NCBI GenBank assembly: GCA_013203365.1
Contig: JABMQG010000386.1
Location: forward strand, 1-5,087
Source of the DNA: Planctomycetota bacterium
Lineage (GTDB): Bacteria; Planctomycetota; Phycisphaerae; SM23-33; FEN-1343
DNA: 5,087 bases
Direction of reading: 5' to 3'
Shown here: one piece after another, positions 1 to 5,087 of the stretch
How the letters are laid out: each line of letters starts with the position of its first letter
How positions within the stretch are numbered: position 1 is the first letter of the stretch
Made by a program: the position numbers and the translations under genes
Notes under the pieces: generated by a model
What the model saw: the letters and a program-made list of their open reading frames with translations, nothing else
The model's database searches: none
Told to the model about the DNA's origin: nothing

Positions 1-210
1 GCGGTGATTCAGATTGCCCGCGAGATGTCCATGACCGCCGGGGAGGTGGAGCTGATTCTATCCCTCGAGCGGAACCGGCGTTTGCCGGCGGAGCTGTCCG
101 GGTTCTCGCAGAGGCCGGCCCAGCCGGAACAGGCCGAGCAGGCCGAGCAGCTCAAAGCGCCCTTTTCCGAGCAAGCCCCAAGAGGCGCAAGACTCGACGA
201 GCAGGCGTGA
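1..210 (+). CDS. 3' end of a gene; DUF6115/DUF2802-like helix-turn-helix tail (partial)
   Basis: The frame is open from the window edge (first codon GCG) to a TGA at 208-210, giving about 69 residues of a C-terminus. A GTG at 4 could be read as a start, but it lies inside what looks like a conserved helix, so I treat the gene as truncated by the window edge. The stretch IAREMSMTAGEVELILSLER resembles the C-terminal helix-turn-helix-like tail of DUF6115/DUF2802-type proteins, where a phrase like 'iA..lgi..GEvELiL.L' follows a membrane segment and a coiled coil. Those upstream parts would lie outside the window. The last 40 or so residues are low-complexity, rich in Pro, Gln, Glu and Ala, with a short Glu-Gln-Ala repeat, and look disordered. 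The molecular role is unknown. The family link is pattern memory from a short segment and is tentative; that this is a real coding tail is more secure. Confidence 0.6.
   Translation, partial: AVIQIAREMSMTAGEVELILSLERNRRLPAELSGFSQRPAQPEQAEQAEQLKAPFSEQAPRGARLDEQA
130..150 (+). repeat. 9-bp tandem repeat (CAGGCCGAG, about 2.3 copies)
   Basis: CAGGCCGAG occurs at 130-138 and 139-147 and begins a third time with CAG at 148-150. It lies in frame inside the C-terminal tail of the partial gene and encodes the Gln-Ala-Glu repeat. A multiple-of-three unit keeps the frame if copy number changes, so length variation in a disordered tail would be tolerated. Confidence 0.7.
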
Positions 211-217
211 ATGGATT

Positions 218-255
218 TTCAATTTACAATTCTCGGCCGAGAAACGATAATTGAA
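218..255 (+). promoter_or_regulatory. Sigma70-type promoter within a 38-bp imperfect palindrome, upstream of ribH
   Basis: A -35 box TTTACA (223-228, 5 of 6 to consensus) is followed after exactly 17 nt by a -10 box GATAAT (246-251, 5 of 6). Transcription should start near 257-260, about 75 nt ahead of the ribH ATG. The spacer holds a perfect 14-bp palindrome, TTCTCGGCCGAGAA (230-243). A second pair of arms, TTCAATT (218-224) and AATTGAA (249-255), has the same centre (236.5) and overlaps the -35 and -10 boxes. This nested symmetry suits a dimeric repressor or a spacer-binding activator, but no regulator gene is present in the window. As RNA, in readthrough from the gene ending at 210, the inner part would form only a short hairpin without a U-tract, so a terminator role is less likely. 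Confidence 0.6.
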
Positions 256-331
256 TGGCTGTAAAGGCCCTGTTCGTTCGAGGGTCCGATGGGATTGTCG
301 ATTGCGAATTTCAGCTCGTAGGAGTCAGCAC

Positions 332-799
332 ATGACCCGATATGAAGGTAAACTGGTCGCGCCGGCGAAGGTGAGGTTTGCAATCGTCGTCAGCCGATTC
401 AACGAGTTCATTACAAGCAAGCTTTTGGGCGGGGCTATGGATACATTCGTTCGCCACGGCGTAGCCGACGAATTGGTGGACGTGGTGTGGAGCCCGGGCT
501 GTTTCGAGATTGCCTTGCTGGCCAAGAAGCTCGCCTCGACCGGCCGATACGCAGCCGTCGTCTGCCTCGGTGCGGTGATACGCGGTGGAACAAGTCACCA
601 CGAGTACATCGCCTCGGAGGCGGCCAAGGGCGTTGCCCACGCTGGTCTGACCACCGGCGTGCCGTGTATCTTCGGCGTGCTGACGTGCGAGACTATAGAG
701 CAGGCGATCGAACGGGCAGGCACGAAGGCCGGCAACAAGGGCAGCGATGCGGCGGCGGCGGCAATCGAGATGGCCGATCTGCTGGCCCAGCTGTCTTGA
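332..799 (+). CDS. ribH: 6,7-dimethyl-8-ribityllumazine synthase
   Basis: This is lumazine synthase, the penultimate enzyme of riboflavin synthesis. It condenses 5-amino-6-ribitylamino-uracil with 3,4-dihydroxy-2-butanone 4-phosphate in the cytoplasm; the family forms pentamers or 60-mer capsids. The 155-residue length is typical and one domain fills the protein. Visible motifs are SRFNEFIT near residues 21-28, PGCFEIA at 55-61 (usually PGAFEIP), [14 protein letters not shown] at 80-93 with the expected catalytic His89, Phe114 in the IFG substrate-stacking position, and [11 protein letters not shown] at 127-137 with the phosphate-site Arg128. The ATG at 332 is chosen because AGGAG (320-324) sits 7 nt upstream and family proteins begin about here; an in-frame extension back to 251 has no family character. 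It is the first gene of a likely operon with nusB (12-nt gap) and ftsY. Ala61 in place of the usual Pro and Cys57 are mild departures. Confidence 0.97.
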   Translation: MTRYEGKLVAPAKVRFAIVVSRFNEFITSKLLGGAMDTFVRHGVADELVDVVWSPGCFEIALLAKKLASTGRYAAVVCLGAVIRGGTSHHEYIASEAAKGVAHAGLTTGVPCIFGVLTCETIEQAIERAGTKAGNKGSDAAAAAIEMADLLAQLS

Positions 800-811
800 C
801 GGGGTACGAAG

Positions 812-1234
812 TTGAAGTTTCAACATCGGTCGCGTCGTCTGGCCATGCAGGGGCTGTGCTGCCTTGACGCACAGGGCGATCGCGCCATGGACCTTGTGGT
901 TGAATTCATTCGCGAAGGCCGATACGGGCCTGAGGTGCAGGGACCGGCCGAGAAGATGCTCGCCGGCGCCTGGTCTCACCGCCTGCAGGCCGACACCTTG
1001 CTCAGTCGGCACAGCCGGCACTGGGACGTGCACCGCATGGCTGTGGTGGATCGCGGCATCCTCCGCCTGGCGTTGTGGGAGCTCGCCGTCGACAACGCAC
1101 CCCCAGCGGTAGTCATCAACGAGGCCATCCGACTGGCAAAGGAGTTCTCCACGACCGAGAGCACGCGATTCGTCAACGGCGTCCTGGATGCGATCGCCAA
1201 ACAAACGAGGAAAGACCAAGGCGAAAACGAATGA
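812..1234 (+). CDS. nusB: Transcription antitermination factor NusB
   Basis: NusB pairs with NusE (ribosomal protein S10), binds boxA RNA and takes part in the antitermination complex that keeps RNA polymerase moving through rRNA operons. The protein has 140 residues, normal for the all-helical family. The N-terminal RRLAMQGLCCLD (8-19) matches the RNA-binding first helix ('RR.A...L..LD'). The middle has W71 and DRGILRLALWEL (80-91), and the C-terminal part has the signature INEAIRLAKEF (102-112) and RFVNGVLDAI (119-128). I take TTG at 812 as the start: the only nearby ATG (845) would cut into the conserved first helix, GGGG at 801-804 gives a usable ribosome binding site 7 nt away, and the frame is closed at 797-799 by the ribH stop. 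It is therefore in the same frame as ribH with only four sense codons between them. Pairing of ribH with nusB is widespread in bacteria and indicates cotranscription. Confidence 0.95.
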   Translation: MKFQHRSRRLAMQGLCCLDAQGDRAMDLVVEFIREGRYGPEVQGPAEKMLAGAWSHRLQADTLLSRHSRHWDVHRMAVVDRGILRLALWELAVDNAPPAVVINEAIRLAKEFSTTESTRFVNGVLDAIAKQTRKDQGENE

Positions 1235-1258
1235 CTGACTAAGGGTGTTGGGACCAAG

Positions 1259-2182
1259 ATGGCACTTTTTCGTAAGACATTCAGCAAGCTGTCCGCCGGA
1301 TTGGCCAAGACACGGGCCAAGCTGACCGGCGGCATAAAAGCCGTTTTGTCGATAGGCCGAAACGTCGACGACCATCTGCTTGAAGAGCTGGAGGAAACGC
1401 TTGTCGCCGGCGACATCGGCGTGACGACTGCCATGCAGATCTGCGGCGATCTGCGTCAGGCATACAGGGAAAAGAGGATTGCCAAGGCCGAAGATGTTAT
1501 CCCGTTCCTGAAGAGCGAAATCAAGAGCTACTGGCCCGCCGCCGACCGCAGAATCCGCATGGCCCAGTCCGGCCCCACGGTAATACTGGTGGCTGGGGTA
1601 AACGGTGCGGGCAAGACAACGAGCATCGCCAAGCTGGCCTACGCCTTCAAGGGCGAGGGCAAGAAGGTGTGCTTGGCCGCGGCGGACACGTTTCGCGCCG
1701 CGGCCGTGGAGCAACTGACTATCTGGTCCGATCGGCTGGGTGTGGACATCATCAAGCACGCCGCCGGCAGCGACCCCGGGGCGGTGGTATTCGACGCATG
1801 CGACGCCGCGGTGGCGAGAAAGGCCGACATACTGCTGGTCGATACGGCAGGTCGGCTGCACACCCAGGATAACCTTATGCGGGAGCTGACCAAGATACGC
1901 AACGTGGTGGCTAAAAAGATACCAGGCGCCCCGCACGAGGTGTTGCTGGTGCTGGACGCCACCACGGGTCAAAACGCCATCAACCAGGCCAGGGTCTTTC
2001 AGCAGGCCGTCGACGTGACCGGGATATTCCTGGCCAAGTTGGACGGCACGGCCAAGGGCGGCATCGTCGTGGCCATTCGCAAGGAGACGAACCTTCCGGT
2101 AAAGTTCATAGGCATTGGTGAGAAGCTCGCCGACGTAGAGCCGTTCGACCCCGACACGTTCGTCGAGGCGCTGTTCGAGTAG
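1259..2182 (+). CDS. ftsY: Signal recognition particle receptor FtsY
   Basis: FtsY is the membrane-associated SRP receptor GTPase. It binds the SRP protein Ffh in a mutually GTP-dependent complex and delivers translating ribosomes to the SecYEG translocon. The 307 residues consist of little more than the NG domain. A basic amphipathic helix opens the protein, with the LAKTRAKL phrase at 15-22 typical of the N-domain start; the N domain runs to about residue 95. GTPase elements follow: P-loop GVNGAGKTT (113-121), [11 protein letters not shown] (143-153), DTAGR (195-199), DATTGQNA (233-240), [10 protein letters not shown] (259-268) and the C-terminal [12 protein letters not shown] (285-296). 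The long acidic A domain of the E. coli protein is absent, as in many other phyla, so the first helix is the likely membrane contact. The G4 motif reads AKLD rather than the usual TKLD, though the base-contacting Lys and Asp remain. The ATG lies 24 nt after the nusB stop with a modest GGGA site (1250-1253). Confidence 0.97.
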   Translation: MALFRKTFSKLSAGLAKTRAKLTGGIKAVLSIGRNVDDHLLEELEETLVAGDIGVTTAMQICGDLRQAYREKRIAKAEDVIPFLKSEIKSYWPAADRRIRMAQSGPTVILVAGVNGAGKTTSIAKLAYAFKGEGKKVCLAAADTFRAAAVEQLTIWSDRLGVDIIKHAAGSDPGAVVFDACDAAVARKADILLVDTAGRLHTQDNLMRELTKIRNVVAKKIPGAPHEVLLVLDATTGQNAINQARVFQQAVDVTGIFLAKLDGTAKGGIVVAIRKETNLPVKFIGIGEKLADVEPFDPDTFVEALFE

Positions 2183-2327
2183 AGCTAAGACCGGCGAATG
2201 TCGGCCAGGAGCTGTCGATGGTTGTCGGTTCGATGTAATTGAAGATGGATGACCCTGCGTATCCGGTCTGTCTGGCGGCAGGAGCGACGGAGCCGAGTTT
2301 GCCGGTTAGGCCATGCAGGTAAGACCA

Positions 2328-2822
2328 ATGAGAATCGGCATAGTAAGCGATTCGCACGGCAAGTGGAAAAGTCTGGCGCGGGCCCTGGTTGCCCTGACCG
2401 GGGAAGGTGCCGAGACGATCGTCCATTGCGGGGACATAGGCAACGTCGAGTGCCTCCTCGCCCTGGCCCGAGCGGAAGTTCCCACCTGGGCCGTGGCGGG
2501 CAACATGGACCGCAACGTTCGGCCGCTGGCGGACGCGGCCGTGGAGGCCGGCGTAAGATTCCACCACGATACGGTCGAGGTACCGCTTAGCGACGGCCGA
2601 TTCCTGGTCGCTATCCACGGCCATCGCGAATGGCTCCTGGTCAAGCTGCTGGCCAGCGGGCAGTTTCCGTATGTATGTCACGGCCATACCCACGTCCGCC
2701 GGGACGAGCATATCGGCCCGGTGCACGTCATCAATCCTGGCGCCCTATGTCACGCCCACCCTCGGTCCGTCGCCTTGCTGGACACGGAAACCGACCAGGT
2801 GACGTTCATGTGCGATTTTTAG
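2328..2822 (+). CDS. Calcineurin-like metallophosphoesterase, YfcE/MJ0936 type
   Basis: A 164-residue single-domain enzyme of the calcineurin-like phosphoesterase superfamily. All dinuclear-metal motifs are present in order: SDSHG (7-11, Asp8 and His10), CGDIG (34-38, bridging Asp36), GNMD (58-61, Asn59 and Asp61), HGH (97-99), GHTH (119-122), then NPGA (136-139). Length and motif spacing match the small YfcE/MJ0936 group, which hydrolyses phosphodiester substrates such as bis-pNPP in vitro; physiological substrates are generally unknown, so no specific one is claimed. ATG 2328 is preferred over ATG 2313 because AGGTAAG (2317-2323) provides a ribosome site for it and MRIGIVSDSHG is the normal family beginning; the site ahead of 2313 is too close. 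It follows ftsY by 145 bp, so it may have its own promoter or be read through. It converges on the next gene with 19 bp between stops. Confidence 0.93.
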   Translation: MRIGIVSDSHGKWKSLARALVALTGEGAETIVHCGDIGNVECLLALARAEVPTWAVAGNMDRNVRPLADAAVEAGVRFHHDTVEVPLSDGRFLVAIHGHREWLLVKLLASGQFPYVCHGHTHVRRDEHIGPVHVINPGALCHAHPRSVALLDTETDQVTFMCDF

Positions 2823-2841
2823 GCGCACCCAGTGTTTCCTA

Positions 2842-3639
2842 TCAAACCGCGCGCTGCCTGGCCGCCTCGAACAGCAGGACCGTGGCGGTGGCGGCGACGT
2901 TGAGCGAGTCGGCTGAACCGCGCATGGGGATCCTGACCAGGCAGTCGGCGTGCCGAAGAATGACCTCGCCGAGCCCGAGATGCTCGCTGCCGACCGCCAG
3001 GGCGGTCGGGCCGGTCATATCCACTTCCGTGTATGAGTGCCGGCCGTTGGGGGTCGCGGCGAAGATTTGGAATCCGTGGTCTCGCAGCCAGCTGACGGCC
3101 TCGTCGGCCGGGGCTTCGGCTATGGGCACGCGGAAGACCGTCCCGGTGCTGGCAGTGATCGAGTTGGGATGGTAGATATCGGTTAGCCTGTCGCAGACGA
3201 TTAGGCCGTCGGCCCCCGCAGCGTCGGCCGATCTAACGATCGCCCCGAGGTTGCCCGGTTTTTCCAGGTTCTCCGTCACGACAAACAGTGGCCGGCCGCG
3301 GTAGGGAAGTTGCTCCAAGAGCTTAGCCGGGATACTGGCCACAGCCAGCAGACCCTCGGGCTTGTCGCGGTAGGCCATCTTGCGGAACACTTCCTCGGCT
3401 ACCTGGAAGACCCTGCCGCCGGCTTGGGCTACCTGATTGGCGACGGCCCGTTCGTCTTCGCCGGCAAACAACGTCTCGCAATAGAACATTTCAGTGACGG
3501 CGACGCCACCGGCCAGCGCCTGGCGAATACAGCGAAGCCCTTCGACTATTGTACGACCTTGTTTGCGACGATGATGACTGTGCCGCAGGGCTAAGACGTT
3601 CTTGACGTGGGTATTCTTGTCGCTGGTGATCGTTGCCAT
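2842..3639 (-). CDS. SpoU/TrmH-family RNA 2'-O-methyltransferase
   Basis: A 265-residue SPOUT-class enzyme predicted to transfer a methyl group from S-adenosylmethionine to a ribose 2'-OH in rRNA or tRNA. Residues 10-105 form an N-terminal substrate-binding domain, with RRKQGRTIVEGLRCI (24-38) matching the usual 'R...f.vEG.r.i' phrase. The catalytic trefoil-knot domain follows with the three SpoU motifs: ENLEKPGNLGAIVRSADAAG (123-142, invariant Asn124 and Arg136), HPNSITASTGTVFRVPI (157-173), and VGSEHLGL (216-223) continued by IPMRGSADSLNVA (237-249), where the knot binds the cofactor. The architecture fits RlmB/TsnR-like members, but the exact target nucleotide cannot be read from sequence, so no symbol is given. 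The ATG is preceded by an in-frame TGA six bases upstream, so the protein cannot start earlier. No purine-rich ribosome site precedes it, which may mean a leaderless or weakly initiated mRNA. It is divergent from the next methyltransferase. Confidence 0.94.
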   Translation of the reverse strand: MATITSDKNTHVKNVLALRHSHHRRKQGRTIVEGLRCIRQALAGGVAVTEMFYCETLFAGEDERAVANQVAQAGGRVFQVAEEVFRKMAYRDKPEGLLAVASIPAKLLEQLPYRGRPLFVVTENLEKPGNLGAIVRSADAAGADGLIVCDRLTDIYHPNSITASTGTVFRVPIAEAPADEAVSWLRDHGFQIFAATPNGRHSYTEVDMTGPTALAVGSEHLGLGEVILRHADCLVRIPMRGSADSLNVAATATVLLFEAARQRAV

Positions 3640-3646
3640 AGGTCAC

Positions 3647-3676
3647 AGTTTACGATGGGAACACACGGCAGGGCAA
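3647..3676 (-). promoter_or_regulatory. Weak candidate promoter for the SpoU-family gene
   Basis: Read on the reverse strand, TTGCCC (3676-3671) and TAAACT (3652-3647) are separated by 18 nt; each matches the sigma70 consensus at 4 of 6 positions. Transcription would start close to 3640, immediately before the ATG at 3639, giving an mRNA with almost no leader. That would agree with the missing ribosome binding site. Matches of this quality occur by chance, so this is only a suggestion. Confidence 0.22.
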
Positions 3677-3790
3677 CATGGCATTGGCGAACCCGGCGGA
3701 GCAGGTTGGGCGATCGGCCCGAAGAAACTGGATCGCTTGGCATCAACCGGCCCAGACGCCGATCCTTGCAACCGCGCAGCGGCCGTGGCA

Positions 3791-3800
3791 CACTTAAGTG
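3791..3800. promoter_or_regulatory. 10-bp perfect palindrome just upstream of the THUMP-like methyltransferase
   Basis: CACTTAAGTG is its own reverse complement and lies two bases ahead of the proposed ATG at 3803. It is the most AT-rich point in the 163-bp divergent intergenic region. It could be an operator or part of a -10 region, but no clear -35 box at a proper distance was found, and a 10-bp palindrome can arise by chance. Confidence 0.25.
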
Positions 3801-3802
3801 TA

Positions 3803-5086
3803 ATGATGTTGTCGATTTCGCAGCTCGAATTCTGCCGATCGCTTCTTGGCGAGGCCCTGCTGGCCGCGCCTCTGCCGGCTGAGCCATTGGCGGCCTTGGC
3901 CGCTTTGCGAGAAGAATGCACGGCCCAGCAGGCCTCGGCCGTGCTGAAAGTTCGCCAACTCCGCGCCCGTGCGGCCGACAGCGGGAAATTCCCGGCGGAC
4001 TGGTCCGCTCGCATGCTGGTTACTGAGACCCTCTTGCAGCAGGCATCGAGCCTTCGCCTGGCGATCTACGTGGGCAGGCAGCTGGCGGCGGTGGCAGCCG
4101 ACGGGAAGGTGATGGATCTTTGCTGCGGGGGCGGGACCGACGCGATCGGCATAGCCTTGGCGACCTTGCAGGTGGCCGGGTACGACATTGCACCCGAGGC
4201 TGTGCTGTGCGCCACCCACAACGCCGACATCGCCGGAGTTGGCAGTCGTTGCCGATTCACCATGGCGGACGTTACCGGGATCGTCATCGATCCGAGTGCT
4301 GTCGTTCACGTCGATCCTGACCGCAGAGCGGCCGGGGGTAGGAGCATCTCGCTGGCGGGTTTGGCCCCGCCGGGGGAATTCATTCGTTCGCTGCCGACCC
4401 GCACGGCCGCAGGTGCGATAAAGCTGTCGCCGGCGACGGGTTTCGGCGCCTTGAGAGACTTCGGCGACGTGCAGATGGAGTATGTCAGCGAATCGGGCGT
4501 GTGCAAGCAGCTGATCGTTTGGTGGGGCCCGGCGCCCGACGGGTTGGTCCGGCCGGCGAGGAGGGCCGCAGTGGTTTTTGGCGAAATGACGGCACCTCGA
4601 TCGGCCTGTTTGGCTGCCGGGTCTGCGCCGCCGGCGAATATCGGCGAAGCTGGCGATTGGCTGTGCGAACCTGACCCCGCCGTCGTCGCCGCCGGGGCGG
4701 TTGACGACCTGGCCGATCTACTCGGTCGCACCGGTTCGTCGGCAGTGTGTCGAATCGATCGGCAATTGCCCTGGCTGCTTGCAGATCGGCCGGTTGCCAC
4801 GCCTCTGGGCCGGTGGTATCGCGTTCTCACGGCGGTACCGGGCCGACGGCGCGACGTGGCCAAGGCCGTAAGGGAACTCGACGGCGGCACTGTGGAGGTA
4901 AAGCCTCGCGGGGTGAAGCTCGATACCGACTCCCTACAGATGCAGCTTCGCGGTCGAGGCGAGAAACCCTTGACGGTCCTGTGGGGCAGAATCGGGCAAA
5001 GGCAGCGGGCATTCATCGCCGAACGAGGCATCGGACCCATGGAGGAAATGCCGGATACGCCTGATGCGACCGCCGGGGCAACGTGA
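3803..5086 (+). CDS. Class I SAM-dependent methyltransferase with C-terminal THUMP-like domain
   Basis: A 427-residue protein of a widespread but poorly characterised family. Residues 1-100 are mainly helical. A Rossmann-fold methyltransferase follows: VMDLCCGGGTDAIGIAL (103-119) is the cofactor motif I, YDIAP (127-131) the acidic motif II, MADVT (154-158) motif III, and HVDPDRR (169-175) the motif IV region, usually DPARR in relatives. IKLSP (206-210) and SESGVCKQ (229-236) are further family landmarks. WLCEPDPAV (286-294) leads into a C-terminal part (about 318-408, with VKPRGVKLD at 366-374) resembling the THUMP-like domain. THUMP domains bind RNA in tRNA and rRNA modifying enzymes, so an RNA substrate is likely but unproven. 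The frame is open back past 3602, over the start of the divergent gene, but family-like sequence begins near MLSISQLEF, so I use ATG 3803; ATG 3806 or TTG 3809 are possible. The ribosome site is weak. The final 15 or so residues are acidic and probably unstructured. Confidence 0.85.
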   Translation: MMLSISQLEFCRSLLGEALLAAPLPAEPLAALAALREECTAQQASAVLKVRQLRARAADSGKFPADWSARMLVTETLLQQASSLRLAIYVGRQLAAVAADGKVMDLCCGGGTDAIGIALATLQVAGYDIAPEAVLCATHNADIAGVGSRCRFTMADVTGIVIDPSAVVHVDPDRRAAGGRSISLAGLAPPGEFIRSLPTRTAAGAIKLSPATGFGALRDFGDVQMEYVSESGVCKQLIVWWGPAPDGLVRPARRAAVVFGEMTAPRSACLAAGSAPPANIGEAGDWLCEPDPAVVAAGAVDDLADLLGRTGSSAVCRIDRQLPWLLADRPVATPLGRWYRVLTAVPGRRRDVAKAVRELDGGTVEVKPRGVKLDTDSLQMQLRGRGEKPLTVLWGRIGQRQRAFIAERGIGPMEEMPDTPDATAGAT

Positions 5087-5087
5087 C

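Noticed and set aside
251..331. Upstream extension of ribH from a TTG at 251 (27 extra residues)
   Set aside because: The extension lies over the -10 box and leader, has no family similarity, and the ATG at 332 has a good AGGAG site at proper distance.
311..1972. A 553-codon reverse-strand open frame lying antisense to ribH, nusB and most of ftsY
   Set aside because: The opposite strand carries three unmistakable conserved genes. The antisense translation is rich in His, Gln and Gly, shows no recognisable motif, and long antisense frames are expected in GC-rich coding DNA.
2191..2204. Hairpin CCGGC-GAAT-GTCGG just after ftsY as a possible terminator
   Set aside because: The stem has only five pairs, one of them G-U, and no T-run follows, so it does not qualify as an intrinsic terminator.
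2106..2726. A 206-codon reverse-strand open frame across the ftsY end and the phosphoesterase gene
   Set aside because: It overlaps a forward gene with complete metallophosphoesterase motifs and has no recognisable domain of its own.
3602..3802. In-frame N-terminal extension of the THUMP-like methyltransferase (67 residues, starting with a hydrophobic stretch that could pass for a signal anchor)
   Set aside because: It overlaps the 5' end of the divergent SpoU-family gene, has no ribosome site, and does not resemble the family; a cytoplasmic RNA methyltransferase would not be expected to carry a membrane anchor.
4306..5040. A 244-codon reverse-strand open frame antisense to the THUMP-like methyltransferase
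   Set aside because: Its product is Ser/Pro/Arg-rich low-complexity sequence without motifs, while the forward frame keeps family landmarks across the whole stretch.

Overview
The window is GC-rich, gene-dense bacterial chromosome carrying core housekeeping genes. It has no mobile element, CRISPR array, tRNA or rRNA gene that I can see. Gene content and protein style (ribH-nusB-ftsY in a row, an FtsY without an acidic N-terminal domain, a THUMP-like methyltransferase with a DPDRR motif) suggest a member of the Planctomycetota, possibly Phycisphaerae. That placement is inference from pattern memory, not from a search.

Layout. Bases 1-210 are the 3' end of a gene entering from the left, whose tail resembles the helix-turn-helix end of DUF6115/DUF2802-type proteins. 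Bases 211-331 hold a well-formed sigma70-type promoter (TTTACA, 17 nt, GATAAT) embedded in a two-shell palindrome, followed by a leader of about 75 nt. It drives a tight forward cluster: ribH (332-799, lumazine synthase), nusB (812-1234, TTG start, rRNA antitermination) and ftsY (1259-2182, SRP receptor GTPase). After a 145-bp gap comes a forward YfcE/MJ0936-type metallophosphoesterase (2328-2822). It converges, with a 19-bp gap, on a reverse-strand SpoU/TrmH-family RNA 2'-O-methyltransferase (2842-3639). A 163-bp divergent intergenic region separates that gene from a forward class I SAM-dependent methyltransferase with a C-terminal THUMP-like domain (3803-5086), which ends one base before the window does.

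How the genes fit together. RibH serves riboflavin synthesis; NusB acts in transcription of rRNA operons; FtsY docks translating ribosomes at the membrane. The two divergent methyltransferases both look RNA-directed, so most of the window serves ribosome production, RNA modification and protein targeting. I did not find a convincing new multi-gene system. The items most worth a second look are the symmetric promoter/operator of ribH-nusB-ftsY and the uncharacterised THUMP-like methyltransferase paired divergently with a SpoU-family enzyme.
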